From the NCBI RefSeq assembly GCF_905475465.1, contig NC_062234.1, positions 13,787,001 through 13,851,000 on the forward strand: 64,000 nucleotides of DNA, in the 5' to 3' direction. This stretch comes from Pieris napi. Taxonomy: Eukaryota > Arthropoda > Insecta > Lepidoptera > Pieridae. Position 1 is the stretch's first letter. Every line of letters begins with the position of its first letter. Shown here one piece after another: positions 24,401-35,169 of this stretch. The position numbers and the translations under genes are program-made. Under the pieces are notes generated by a model. It saw only the letters and a list, made by a program, of their open reading frames with translations. It searched no databases and was not told where the DNA came from.

Positions 24401-26362
24401 GTCAAGATGCGAGGTAAGATTTGGTATCTTGAAGTGGGATTTTCTTTTATCAGCGTGAGAGTTGTAGCTTGGAGAAATTCAGGAGGACAAATATGATCAA
24501 AAGCAATAAAAATAAATTATAGAACGCAAACAATATTTCTTAGGGTGCGTCCTCGCAAACGGCTCGCGAGCTGCACATTCGCGGCGCATTCGCCAGATGT
24601 GGACGCACCCTAATAAATTAAAATATTTACAAATAGACTATTTCCTACAGTATGAACTGACATGAATCAAACCTTTTTGACAACGGACAATGAAAAACGT
24701 CTCTTAATATATGGAGTTCATGAATTACTTTCATACATTGTGTCAAGTGTGCCCTTCGCCATGTGTTCACTTTAAAATACAACTTATTGAACTTTTCAAT
24801 TTGCAGATTTGGAGTCGTGAATTATCGAATGGTTACGCGGTGGCGTTTGTGAGCAGACGCGATGATGGCGCCCCCTACACTGTAGCCGCTGCATTTAATG
24901 ACATGAGGATACCCGAACAGAATTACCATGTGGAGGTAGATGGCATTGCTATACATATCTTTATATATATATAATTCTTCTGTGAGTGTGTATGTCACTG
25001 AACTTCTCTCAAACGACTGGACCGATTTTGATGAAATTTTTTGTGTGTGTTCAAGGGGATCTGGGAATGGTTTAGATTCACAAATCAGCCCGCCAGATGG
25101 CGCTGCAGTCGGTACTTTCATACTTTGCTTTACTAATTGCTTGAAATATCATGCAGGACAACGTCTGTCGGGTCCACTAGTTTATTATAAATATACATTT
25201 TTATAAATTTTATTTTGATATTTTGCAAACTAGTATTAATTAATACTAATTTGTAGTTTATACTTCTTTTGATTCTATCATATATTATCCTTTGGCGCCG
25301 CTTTCAAATTAACTTGATTATTATTTCCAACATTTCACTGATAGTGCTGAAAGACTGTTTAATTTTAAAATAAAAATACTGTATTTGATTTTTTGCAGGA
25401 GCTTTTTGACCAAGAAGCTTCGCGATCGTTTGGAACAAAGGACAAAACCTTCAAATCTAGAATTAATCCTTCGGGTAAGCATAAGGCTTTAATATATCCC
25501 ATAGATCACAAAAAGTTGACGCGTTTCCATAGTTTTCAGTTATGTTCAATGATATCTTTCTGTTGATTCTTAAGAAGCTTATATTTATGTAGTACTCTTT
25601 GATGACAGATGAATTAGTAGCTTAGTTATTCAGAGCTTTTTACCTGAAAAATAATAACCTGACCGATAACCACATGGAGTACTGTTCTCACCTCTGGGAG
25701 CTCCCAAGTACCAGCTCCGTCCACTTGACCGTATTCAACGTAGAGCGATTCGAATCGTTGACAACCAATAACTTTCTGAGCGGCTTGGTCCCTTGGCGTT
25801 GCGTAAAGATGTCGGGTCACTCTGCACCTTCTACCGTATTTATCACGGAGAGTGTTCAAACGAGTTGTTTGGATAACTCCAGCTGAGTTTCATTATCGGA
25901 CGTCGAGGCGGAATACTAAATTCCACCCGTATCACGTCGATGTCCGTCGTTTCACAACTGAGTGTTATTTAAGGCATTTTTTGCCGCGCACCACCACTAT
26001 GTGGAACGAGCTGCCCACTGAAGTAGGGTCCTTCAAGAAATGAGCGTACAAATTCATATAAGGCTATGCACTATCGAGGCTTCTGGCAGTGTCCATAGGT
26101 GGCGTTATTCTTAACATCAGATGAGCCTCCTGCCCGTTTGCCCCTATTATAGAGTATATAAAAAAACTCATTCATATAAAATAAGTAACTATAATGCAGA
26201 AAAGTCGGCCCAGCGTCTAATTTAGGATACGGGACTATATAATTACTACCATACATACGTAAGTAATATAATAATAATTTTGTTGCAGGCGTCAAGTTTT
26301 ACAAGTTTACACCAATAAAATGGAATGAAATAAATGTCACTAGAATAACCAATCGTCAATGA
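18461..26362 (+). CDS. NAGA: alpha-N-acetylgalactosaminidase (GH27, lysosomal)
   Basis: Nine coding exons: 18461-18606, 19932-20106, 22948-23122, 23365-23447, 23965-24123, 24201-24413, 24807-24935, 25399-25474 and 26289-26362. They sum to 1230 nt and close in frame as 409 aa, about the length of human NAGA. Residues 1-15 form a signal peptide. GH27 landmarks follow: LTPPMGWLTWQRFRC (22-36), YVGIDDCW, KLDGC with the nucleophile Asp154, CSWPAY (185-190), LWRNTDDIQDSW with the acid/base Asp211, and GPGHWNDPDML. The enzyme removes terminal alpha-GalNAc from glycoconjugates. In the human pair, Ser/Ala in the CSWPAY loop marks NAGA while Glu/Leu marks alpha-galactosidase A. Here they are Ser186 and Ala189, so GalNAc specificity is inferred. 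Transposon relics sit in the introns, but no exon is broken. Confidence 0.93.
20410..21000 (-). pseudogene. jockey-clade LINE reverse-transcriptase C-terminal remnant
   Basis: The - strand between about 20990 and 20570 reads, across at least two frameshifts, as the C-terminal part of a jockey-type RT ORF: KYLGMHRDKRLTW, LLGRKSALSLENKLLIYKT, IWSYGIQL, SNIEILQRLQNKTLLN and APWLTRN. The lower-coordinate part (to 20410) is its probable 3' trailer. Frameshifts and stops make it inactive. It lies in a NAGA intron in the opposite orientation. Confidence 0.8.
21160..21407 (-). mobile_element. tRNA-headed SINE (family A)
   Basis: On the - strand it begins with a tRNA-like promoter: A-box-like GTTGGTCTAGTGGCTACAGC and B-box GGTTCGATCCCCGG. 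A family-specific body follows (GCGCATTTAACATTCGCTCG, GGTGAAGGAAAACAT), with the 3' end in the CAGACCTAAAAAGGTTGT region. The same family recurs at 33.4, 34.7, 51.2, 53.0, 53.9 and 54.7 kb, always in - orientation in this window. Confidence 0.8.
22487..22630. mobile_element. 144-bp MITE with 28-bp perfect terminal inverted repeats and TA target duplication
   Basis: The left terminus GGCCGGGAGATAGTGACACA... (22489-22516) is repeated in perfect inverse at 22601-22628. Both are flanked by TA (22487-22488, 22629-22630). Pairing continues imperfectly inward (GTACCAG...TATGAC), so most of the element could fold into one hairpin. TA flanks suggest a Tc1/mariner-type mobilising transposase. Confidence 0.8.
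23123..23964 (+). other. NAGA introns 3 and 4 (with exon 4 at 23365-23447 between them)
   Basis: Intron 3 holds an unusually GC-rich patch (about 23175-23290) that I cannot assign. Intron 4 begins with 'acaggatgtcccaaaagtcg', a sequence of the type found at ends of degraded DNA transposons, but no second terminus was found. The rest is AT-rich. Confidence 0.4.
24541..24612. mobile_element. 72-bp GC-rich MITE
   Basis: TAGGGTGCGTCC (24541-24552) is inverted at 24601-24612 (GGACGCACCCTA), flanking a GC-rich core with GGCTCGCGAG and GCGGCGCATTCGCC. The base composition is sharply different from the AT-rich NAGA intron 6 around it. Confidence 0.65.
24958..25180 (+). mobile_element. short non-autonomous Helitron-like element
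   Basis: Starts A|TCTTTATATATATATAATTC and ends GGGTCCACTAG|T, fitting Helitron ends (5' TC, 3' CTRR, insertion between A and T). The interior includes 'ctctcaaacgactggaccga' and 'ccgccagatggcgctgcag'. It sits 22 bp after the NAGA exon 7 donor without disturbing it. Confidence 0.6.
25672..26168 (+). pseudogene. LINE fragment: RT ORF C-terminus plus 3' tail
   Basis: The sense strand, with frameshifts, reads the end of a non-LTR retrotransposon ORF2: HMEYCSHLW, RIVDNQ-like, FYRIYHGECSNELF, AEFHYRTSRRNTKFHPYHVD and TTTMWNELPTEV. The untranslated tail follows ('acatcagatgagcctcctgc', 'ccgtttgcccc'). This copy identifies the short repeats at 7.5, 11.7, 33.3, 57.7, 61.5 and 63.1 kb as 3' tails of the same element type (jockey/CR1-like). 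It lies in NAGA intron 8. Confidence 0.85.
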
Positions 26363-27944
26363 GATTTCTTATTAACTATTAAAATATAATATTAATTATT
26401 TGATTGTTTTATTTTATGTAAGCCTGGTAAACAAGCGAGCTATTTATAACCCAGATGTTTTTTAAATCACAACGTATGAAGAGATTTTTCTTTTTTTCTT
26501 GCCTGCTAGTGAAGGAAAATGTCATTTGGAGAAATCAGCACCTTTAAGCTGTAACTTCCTGAGTAAGGGCTCGGGTGTCGAGGACAGAAGGTTGATCAAT
26601 CCCCTGCCTAGTAACAATGTCTAGCAATGAACAAAAAACGTATAAAAGAAATTTAATTGCAACAAGATATTAAGTATTTTCATTCAGCATAATTGTGTTC
26701 ATTTGCGAATTATTTTAATGGATTTTGCACGAATGCGCAATGACAATTATAGCACATAAAGAGGGTGTCGTTAAATAGTCTTACGGATTTGACGGCAGAA
26801 AGCATAACAATTAAATTCAAATTGATATTGTCACTTCTATACACACGGCGTAAGCATTGATCTCTAGGTCCGATCAATAAAATCTTATAATAAAACTGTT
26901 CTGTTATTTCGCATCAACTTATAAGTACATGAGTGACACAATCCGAATGTGCCGCTAAAAAAAACTGTGTCTATTGTGAAAATTGGCAAAAATAATAATT
27001 ATTTAAAGGCCCCTTTGTCATGTTGGTGGACGAAAATTAATCTCGGATTAATATTAAAGTAATGCTTTCCGAGTACAAGAGAATATTAATTATTCATGGT
27101 ATTTTAAAATTAATTGGTATTTACGTAATCGGCATCTACACCCAAATAGAAATGAATGTCTTTTACAGTTTCTGCACAAAAAGTTTATATGGCCAGCCAG
27201 AAACTTTTATAATTTCCTATTCACGTCAAATTGCTACACACTCTTCAAGAAGTCGGTCAAAATCAAGTTGGGTGGCGCGTGGAATTTAAATAGTCGACAC
27301 TGACCTTAAGAGTAACCGTTACAAGTGATATAGTGAAAGTTAACGTAACATACGATATTTTATGAGCACAGGCAAAGTAGAAATTAGAATGATGTGTATG
27401 TATTTGTTAGAATGTAAGAAATCAAAGAGTTCTAGAACAGGTGTAACAGTAACATGTAGACAATTTAAAACTAATAGTAGGTACGTAATTATTAATATCA
27501 TCACTATCACATTATATCAATCGCTTCGATGTACTGATCACATAATGAGGGTCAGATTTGGTATGGAAATAATCCCGTTGCGATTTGTCTAGCAAGAAAT
27601 ATTATGTAAGCGCAGAATGTTGTCGGTTCTGTGATCTTACCGTGTATGTACTCCAGTTCTCGGACACTTCCGTTCCATCGTGCATTGAAAGCTAGATAAG
27701 AAAAAGAGAGAGAGTCTGTTTCTGTATACACACTGAGCTGTCGTGGCCTAAGAATGACTTTATTTTATATAAATTATTATATCTTCAAACCTCTATCAAC
27801 TTAGGGTTTTGAAATATTTTCAAAAATTACAATAGAAGAGTATGTATTGAGGTACTTAGAAATGTATTAGTAATATTTGATGTATATACGTTTCATATTT
27901 TTTTTTTGTAATAAGAAACTAAGGATCACGATTGTTCTGATTTC

Positions 27945-28092
27945 ATTTGAACATTGACCAACTGCTGACACGGCTCACGTGGCTATTCTATACTGTACTA
28001 GCTGAAAATGCGATACACAGACAGCTCACAAAAGTAATTTAAATATATATTATTTGAACATTGACCAACTGCTGACACGGCTCACGTGGTTG
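27945..28092. promoter_or_regulatory. direct repeat, each copy carrying a CACGTG E-box, about 0.9 kb upstream of HMG-CoA synthase
   Basis: About 38 bp is repeated almost exactly at 27945-27982 and 28052-28089 (107-bp spacing): ATTTGAACATTGACCAACTG followed by CTGACACGGCTCACGTGG. Each contains the palindromic E-box CACGTG (27976-27981 and 28083-28088). CACGTG is bound by bHLH-PAS factors, including the Met/Gce juvenile-hormone receptor and Clock/Cycle. A regulatory role is inference; it could equally be repeat debris. Confidence 0.35.
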
Positions 28093-28291
28093 TTCTAAAT
28101 TTTAATAGCAAAAGGTGCGCGATACGATGGCGCAGCTTGCACATAGATTCACTACATATACTATACAGATACTCCTGACATTTAATACATGTAAATTTAA
28201 CCACACATTTCAGAGGCCGGCAAGCTGTGCAGCGATCAAGATCGAGACATGATCTAAGTAAAAAAAATATGCGTACTGAATAAAAAATCAA
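28082..28291 (-). pseudogene. possible piggyBac-type transposase C-terminal Cys-rich scrap
   Basis: The - strand encodes about 69 codons with a CTACRPLKC...TCIKC...SICSESMC spacing, resembling the C-terminal cysteine-rich domain of piggyBac-like transposases. There is no catalytic region nearby. Weak, motif-only call. Confidence 0.3.
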
Positions 28292-28640
28292 TATTAGAGA
28301 GACCTATATAAAAATTATTTTAAATTACACTTGATTAATTCTCATTCTCAGGACTACATAGAGAAAGAAATATTATTAACGGGAGAGAGTATTACTTAAG
28401 TAATCTGTACTACTTGAAATTTTGAAATAGGGTTTCTACTTTCTAGATCCTTTGAAACGTTGACACTGACAAACAGAATTAGGACTAAGACAAAAGTTCA
28501 AACGTCAAAATTTAAAAGTTCGTCGTCTTGCAGAAATTAAAAATTATAAGAAAATAAATTTTAATTACACGTTGTGAAACAAAAGCATTAATGTAATTAA
28601 AACGTAATTATTTAATGGTACATTTATGTATATAACCGGA

Positions 28641-28923
28641 CAGTTTGCGTCACATTAATATTGTTATCGGTCAGCCGCGTAAGAGTAGAAGAAAGTTAGG
28701 TTAACGGTTCCGTAGTAGGTCAATGGTATGATGATCGCATACCGGCGGTATAGTCAATAGTGGACTAGTCTGACGTCGACACTGAACGAGTTCTTGGCTG
28801 TTGCCGTAGCGAGCGAGTCTGAATCAAGACGCGACGAGAGTTAGTAGTCCGCGACGCAAGTTACAGTTATTTCCGAGAAAATTGTGTCATTATATTGGTG
28901 TTTCATCAGTTAACCATATCGCA
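28641..28923 (+). promoter_or_regulatory. HMG-CoA synthase promoter / 5' leader
   Basis: A GC-richer stretch just upstream of the CDS with a CRE-like TGACGTCG at 28771-28778. No TATA box is obvious. A possible acceptor (TTTCATCAG|TTAACC, about 28909) 14 nt before the ATG could mean a 5' UTR intron, so 'intronless' applies only to the coding part. Confidence 0.4.
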
Positions 28924-30297
28924 ATGGGCAAAGGCAAAGTTGAAAACGTGGGTATCCACGCTATGGAAATTTACTTTCCCTCGCAATATGTTGATCAAGT
29001 GGAATTGGAAAAATATGATGAAGTCGCTGCTGGGAAATATACAATTGGTTTAGGGCAAAGTAAAATGGCATTTTGCACAGATAGAGAAGATATTAACTCC
29101 ATCTGCCTCACAGTGCTTCATAGACTTATTGAAAAGAACAACATTAACCTTCATGATATTGGACGCCTTGAGGTTGGTACTGAAACAATTATTGATAAAA
29201 GCAAAAGTGTTAAAACATTTCTTATGACCCTGTTTGCCAAAGAAGGTGCCACAGATATTGAAGGCATAGACACAACTAATGCCTGTTATGGAGGGACTGC
29301 AGCATTATTTAATGCTATTAATTGGGTTGAATCATCTTCATGGGATGGAAGGAAGGCTATTGTGGTTGCTGGAGATATTGCTGTATATGGTAAAGGTCCA
29401 GCTAGACCTACTGGAGGAGCTGGGGCAGTTGCAATGCTCATAGCTCCTGATGCCCCTTTAGTGTTTGATTGTGGAGTTCGTGCTTCATACATGACCCATG
29501 CCTATGATTTCTACAAACCGGATCTTGCATCTGAGTTTCCTTATGTTGATGGGAAGCTTTCTATTCAGTGCTACCTTAGTGCATTGGACAACTGCTATAA
29601 TTTGTTTTCTAAAAAAATGAGGGCCATAGATCCTAACTTTAAAGGTTTATTGAGTCTAGATGGAATGCTATTTCACTCACCATATTGTAAATTAGTTCAA
29701 AAATCATTGGCTAGAGTGAGTTTTAATGATTTCCTGAATACACCTTATGAAGAAAGGGAAAGTAAATTCCCTGGTCTCTCACAGTTCAATGAGTTTAAGC
29801 GGGAAAACACATATTTTGATAGAGATGTTGAGAAGGCATTTATGACCTACAGTAAAGATCTATTTGAAGCAAAAACAAAACCTTCTCTGCATTTAGCTCG
29901 AAATGTCGGTAATATGTACACTCCATCTTTATATGGTGGTCTTCTATCCTACTTAGTAAGCAAGTCTCCAGAACAATTGATTGGAAAAAAATTTGCTTTG
30001 TTCTCATACGGGTCAGGTTTAGCATCAACTATGTATTCAATTAACATCTGCAATGACATGAGTGCTGGATCAAAGTTGGAGAAATTAATAAATTCTGTTA
30101 ATGAAAGTGTGTCACTATTAGAGAAACGTATGTGTGTAGAACCACAAAAGTTCTCAGATTACATGCAAGTTAGAACAGAAAACTACCACACTGCTCCATA
30201 TGAGCCCTCGGGACCAGTGGACACACTTTTTCCCGGTACATACTATCTCATTAAAATTGATGACCAAAGAAGGCGTACATATGATAGAAAATTGTAG
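28924..30297 (+). CDS. Hmgs: hydroxymethylglutaryl-CoA synthase, intronless coding region
   Basis: One open frame of 457 aa starting MGKGKVENVGIHAMEIYFPS. The in-frame ATG at 28882 would add 14 residues not typical of the family, and the 28924 ATG has the better context (GCAATGG). The enzyme condenses acetyl-CoA with acetoacetyl-CoA to HMG-CoA in the cytosol, feeding the mevalonate pathway. Insects make no sterols, so the pathway supplies isoprenoids, ubiquinone and juvenile hormone. Key residues by alignment to the human enzyme: Glu87 (GTETIIDKSKSVK), nucleophile Cys121 (TTNACYGGTAAL) and His251 (LFHSPYCKLVQKS). The late motif SYGSGLASTMYS is present. No mitochondrial leader is seen. The whole CDS lies in one exon, unlike the multi-exon genes around it. 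All key residues are intact and there are no frameshifts, so it looks functional. Confidence 0.95.
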   Translation: MGKGKVENVGIHAMEIYFPSQYVDQVELEKYDEVAAGKYTIGLGQSKMAFCTDREDINSICLTVLHRLIEKNNINLHDIGRLEVGTETIIDKSKSVKTFLMTLFAKEGATDIEGIDTTNACYGGTAALFNAINWVESSSWDGRKAIVVAGDIAVYGKGPARPTGGAGAVAMLIAPDAPLVFDCGVRASYMTHAYDFYKPDLASEFPYVDGKLSIQCYLSALDNCYNLFSKKMRAIDPNFKGLLSLDGMLFHSPYCKLVQKSLARVSFNDFLNTPYEERESKFPGLSQFNEFKRENTYFDRDVEKAFMTYSKDLFEAKTKPSLHLARNVGNMYTPSLYGGLLSYLVSKSPEQLIGKKFALFSYGSGLASTMYSINICNDMSAGSKLEKLINSVNESVSLLEKRMCVEPQKFSDYMQVRTENYHTAPYEPSGPVDTLFPGTYYLIKIDDQRRRTYDRKL

Positions 30298-31090
30298 ATA
30301 GTTATTGAAGGGGAATTGTGCAAAGTATTCTATATTAAGTCTAGTGTATGTATTTAGAAAATTATTTCAATAGATTCATAAATGTCAATTTAATGAAAGA
30401 ATTAGGACTTTAAAGGCCAAATTGAATTTAATTTTAGTTAATGCATGTTCAATTTTTAATTATTTCTAAATTGTTTATTTATTTCAAAACACTATTTTGG
30501 TTATGTCTTTTTAAATATAAAGAACAAATCAATGGCATTTTATTGAATGTTTGTAATGTTAATCAATTTTTTAAAGGGTTGTTGGTGGTTGAATGTATTT
30601 GAGGTTGGGAAGGAACTTATTAAAAATAGTCACTAAATATATATTCACATTATTTTATTTGTGGAAAACTATTACACTAATATTTATTGTAGAATTAGGG
30701 AACATATTCTTAACATTAAAAAGATATGTCATCACAAAGTGTTGTCAATATTTTATAAAATTTATTTGTTAATTGAATATTAAATTTATGCAACAAAGTT
30801 ATGTTTTATTAATCCTACTTTTGTCTATTTAAATTTAATTGTTCTTATAATATCTTCCTTGATATTTCTATTAAAAAAGAGATACTCTGACATATTATGT
30901 TTACAAGAAGTAATTGTTACAGTAAGAGTGTGAAATTCTCACTGGACCTAGATGCATACAGAAATATATTTTCACCAGTTTTTCTGATAATTTTTGTTTT
31001 AGGCATTCTGTGCCTTTTAAAACTAAAATACCTACCTACTTTGTAGTTATGCGAGACATTAAGGATATTTGGGATAAAAGAATCCTAATA
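30298..31090 (+). other. HMG-CoA synthase 3' UTR and AT-rich intergenic DNA
   Basis: No AATAAA was found close to the stop. ATTAAA variants occur (for example near 30779). No genes or recognised repeats up to the SINE at 31091. Confidence 0.4.
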
Positions 31091-31350
31091 TGACGACTCA
31101 TTGGTCAAGTGGTTAGTACCCCTGACTGCGAATCCATGGGTCCCGGGTTCGATCCCCGGCTGAGGCGAACATCGATGTGATGAGCATTTGGTGTTGTTCT
31201 TAGGTCTTGGGTGTTTAAATATGTATTTATATGTATATCTATCTATAATATGTATGTATATCCGTTGCCTAGTACCCATAACACAAGCTTCACCAGCTTA
31301 GCATGGGACTAGGTCAATTGGTGTGAATTGTCTTTAAAAAAAAAAAAAAA
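31091..31350 (+). mobile_element. tRNA-headed SINE (family B) with poly(A) tail
   Basis: The head has an A-box-like TGGTCAAGTGGTTAGTAC and a perfect B-box GGGTTCGATCCCCGG at tRNA spacing (31100-31165). The body has 'gtgatgagcatttggtgttg', 'cagcttagcatgggactagg' and 'attgtcttt', ending in A14. The tRNA-like part is a Pol III promoter head, not a functional tRNA gene. Confidence 0.82.
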
Positions 31351-33244
31351 CTAATGTATTGACTAACCCAAAGCAGTCTGAACTAGATATACTACTACAA
31401 TATAACTTCATGTTAATTAATTATTGTTTTTAATTAATAGTAGTTTATACAACTTATTACTCTAGATCGTAATAATTAATACGCAGTTCATTTAGCTCTC
31501 GATATTATGTTTAAAGTTAGTAACAGCTGTTTGCGATGTGTAGTTTGTATCTCATAACATTATTAATTAAAACTTTGCTTTAATTATCAATGTATAACAA
31601 AACTTCTTTCAAATTGTGTCGTACACACGTAAACCAAAAACCATATTACCCTATTGTTAGCAGACTATTCGTTTATGTTTCGACGAACAATTTGGGTCGT
31701 AAAAGGAATGCGTGCGTGACCAACAAGACATAAAACTTCATCGTTTAGATACCTACACACACCAATAAGAGAGTAAAAAAATAGCTAATATTATTTTTAA
31801 GCTATTGTTAAAACTGTAATAATATTTTTTGTCATTCCGTGTGCCTACATCTTGATGCATTCATATAACTTTTACATTATATTTTTAAGACCCTTGCAGT
31901 GTAGATTATACCATATTGTGATATTGTATGTAATTTAATGCTATTGTGAAGTCTCTTGTATATTTTCCCCTTTATTGTTCCGAATAGAAATGTTGGATGT
32001 TCTATACGGTCTATTATAGTATTTCTAAATCGTTACCGATATTAGTAATTTCATTTCTATTCGGGAAATTATTCATATTTCGTTATTTTTGGTTGTACCA
32101 AAGATAAGACAATTTTTTTTTAAATAATTTTATGGCCTGGTAACGAGACCTTCGCTTTGTTGGTTGTAGGTAGTACATACAATACCTAGACAGCAGATGA
32201 ATTCAAAAATGGAGGTATGTGAAAATGTTGTTTATGTGTGTGATATTGGTAGACAATTCTAGCAAAAGTTCTCAGATTATATGCAAGTTATAGTCAAATA
32301 TAATCCAATGATAATATTTGGTATGACGATGTCACGTGTGCTAAATTTAACATCATAATTAGATTATCTTTTTTGATTTAAATCCCACCTTAAGGAACAG
32401 TTTAAGTTACATCAAAATCAATCTTATTTGTTACTTAATTTTTTTTCTGAATTATTAAAAAAAAACAATTAAAAAATAAAAACCCTTTATGTAAACCTGA
32501 AGTGGATTGTAAATACTTAACCCGTATATATGTAAACTAATGTACGTTATAATTTATATGCATAGGGTCACGACTTTTGTACGTGCTCTTGGCTTGCCGA
32601 TGATAATATTTTATAAAGAGAATCAAATAGTCCAGACATTAAATTAAACTATCAATCAATTGATAATTTTAATGGTTATAAAACTACTACTCTTGCTGAT
32701 AAACTAGCTGAGAAAATTATAATTATAGAACGGTGCAGAAAAGGTTTAAGGTTGGTGGACTCAGTTTCCGCACTTGGTCCGTTGTGCGTAAAGTCCTGGC
32801 TAGCTTAGCCAACCTAGCTCCTTCCAGAAGTACAGAAGGTTCCTGGGCTCTTCAGGCTTCACGGAAAGAACGAACGGTGCAACGACAACAAAAAAATAGC
32901 TATGAAATAATATATAAGAATGAATCTCCGATTAGCTAGTAGTGTTTGACAGTGAACTTGTTTAAATAAGTATTACTTAATTTCCATAAAAATGTCATAT
33001 ACTATTAGTGTCACCTGGAAGAGAATGCTTAATAGCCATAAAGGTGCCCGTTGCACTATCTAATGTTTTTTTCTTATTTTCATATTATGTAAATTGTTAT
33101 TTAGTGCAATAAGTATGAATAAATAAAAGTAAACGGTTTGTATCGTCTTTAAACCGTCTTATTTTTTTTAAATTTATTTTAGATATTGTTAATCGATACT
33201 CCAAGTTTGTATTGATTTACTGATTTTAAAAATTATTGCTCAAC
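31351..33244. other. intergenic, AT-rich
   Basis: No gene or recognised repeat. The frame at 32733-32939 shows no family I can name. Confidence 0.4.
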
Positions 33245-33355
33245 TACACGTTCCACAACTGAGCGTTTCTTTAGGCGGCTTTTTACCAGTTGCCCACTGA
33301 AGTATTTTCGCTTTAGTGTCCTTCAAGAAAGAGCGTTAATTCTTAAAATGCCGGC
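33245..33355 (+). repeat. LINE tail fragment abutting a SINE
   Basis: Matches the LINE tail ('ttccacaactgagcgtttct', 'gcccactgaagta', 'tccttcaagaaagagcg', 'ttcttaaaatgccggcc') and is cut off where the family A SINE begins. This suggests SINE insertion into, or recombination with, the LINE tail. Confidence 0.6.
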
Positions 33356-33564
33356 CTCAGATTTGTGTATCATGATCATTTTTTTATCTAATAGCCAAGT
33401 AGGTGATCAGCCTCCTGTGCCTGGCACACGATTTTTTCTTCTACCGTTCGAGCGAATGTTAAATGCGGACATAGAAAGAAAGTCCATTGGTGCACAGCCG
33501 GGGATCGAACCTACGACCTCAGGTATGAGAGTCGCACGCTGAAGCCACTACGCCAACGCTGCTC
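33356..33564 (-). mobile_element. tRNA-headed SINE (family A)
   Basis: Antisense copy with body 'cgagcgaatgttaaatgcgg', B-box complement 'ccggggatcgaacct' and A-box complement near 33545-33560. Internal part shortened. Confidence 0.75.
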
Positions 33565-34149
33565 GCACTATGATAGTCACCAATAAAATCTTATCACGTT
33601 AAGAAAAGTATATCACCGCAATACAGACGAGTAGGTATCGATGGTACTTATCTCTGCAGCGTGCACCTATCTATTCTTCCAACCTTTTAATCTTAGAACA
33701 CGATAATAAAATGGTACAAAGTGTAAAATATGTAAAAAAATTCTTTATCATTTAACAATACGTCGATCTGAGACCTTCCGTTCTATTATCTAAAATAGAT
33801 TTACATTTAAATAGCACCTCTATTACATATGACAAACGAAGAACAGGACAATAATAAAAATAAAAAAGGCGCTCCACGTTACAACAATTAAAATTATGCA
33901 CTTTCAACGTATCATCCAAAACAAGAAAATTGGATCTGAACAATGCATTGAGAAAAATCAGAGAAATTGAAAAGGGGCCATACTTAAAAAAACTAACTTA
34001 AATTTTTACAACTTATACTAACACAACTACTGTATATTTTATTTATTACATACATTACCCATGTAACAGACTATGACAATGCTATAATGTCGAGAAAAAA
34101 TAAAATATAATTAAACACATAATATACACAATATCGCTACTGTGAATTC
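33565..34149. other. intergenic, AT-rich
   Basis: No gene, repeat or structure recognised. Confidence 0.4.
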
Positions 34150-34617
34150 ACTCGCGAACACACAAATATGTCGAGGAAAGCACCAGATCTGGGGTCACCG
34201 GTACTTTCTACCAGGCGCCAACTTATATCACTTGAACTCCACGGCCCAAGAGTCTCTATTCCAAAGGGTCCAAAATCAAAGTTGGAGGAAAGACTTATAT
34301 TTGAGCCTTTTATTATTTTCCGCCTGCTCTGCGGCCACGCCAGCTTTTTTGCTTGTCCGAGGGAGTTGAGACGGGTCTAACGTGTCCACACAAGCAGCAG
34401 CCCATACCAAAGCCCGTCACACCCTCCAATCTATCAACGTCATCCCATCTGGCCGTTTGCCATCGTCTGTAGTGTAGCCTGTTGGCTTCAAAATGGCTGG
34501 AACGTTGATGGTGGCAAGAGAGCGGCGTGGCGAAAATTTTTTTTTCATTCTTTGTTGCAAGTTGCACTTACTCGTGCAGTGAAGAACATCGCAAGGAATC
34601 CGGTATGTCTGACTCAA
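34150..34617 (-). pseudogene. retroelement protein C-terminal remnant
   Basis: On the - strand, split over frames, are GKRPDGMTLI, RALVW/CVDTL-like pieces, KKAGVAAEQAENNKR, FGIETLGPW and ESTGDPRSGAFL. This set of motifs is common at the C-terminus of metazoan retroelement reverse-transcriptase proteins. Multiple frameshifts make it dead. Confidence 0.55.
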
Positions 34618-34667
34618 GATGACGTTTGTCAGGCTGATGGCTGATTGCCTACCGACTTAATGCCATG

Positions 34668-34910
34668 CTACAACCTTTTAGGTCTGGGCCTCAGGTATCT
34701 GTTTTGTGATCATTTGTTTTTTTCTAATAGACAATTGATCCTTCTGTGCCTGATACACACTGTCGACTTTTTGGGTCTAAGATAGCCGGTTTCCATGATG
34801 CTTTCCTTCACCGTACGAATGAGTCTTAAATGCGCACATAGAAAGTCTATTGGTGCACAGCTGAGGATCGAACCTGTGACCCCAAGGATTGAAACCACTA
34901 GGCCAACTGT
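34668..34910 (-). mobile_element. tRNA-headed SINE (family A)
   Basis: Begins (plus strand) 'ctacaaccttttaggtctgg' and ends with B-box and A-box complements ('gaggatcgaacctg', 'accactaggccaac'). Moderately degraded. Confidence 0.72.
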
Positions 34911-35169
34911 TTTGAAATACTATATTACAATAACAAAGCTTTTGTATGACTTCGTATATCATAGGTACGAAAAACTAACAGTCGTTGAATGGGCGGAAAA
35001 TGTTTTTACGTTATTTTATTACTATGTATATCTATAATGAAAAATGTTGCAAGTTGTGTATCGATATAGTCGTGTTATTTATGTTCACTATGATTTTTAT
35101 GTATTTTAGATAGGTTGTAATTTATGTGGTGTACTTTAATAAATAAATAAATACTGATACCAACACGTT

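Larger units (their letters stand above)
26363..28640. other. intergenic region between NAGA and HMG-CoA synthase
   Basis: AT-rich and without genes. It holds the NAGA 3' end (no clear AATAAA; AATATA near the stop), a duplicated E-box segment (27945-28092) and a possible transposase scrap (28082-28291). Nothing else was recognised. Confidence 0.5.

Noticed and set aside
31100..31168. Possible tRNA gene
   Set aside because: A and B boxes are present, but the sequence continues into a SINE body with a poly(A) tail, and the anticodon arm is not convincing.
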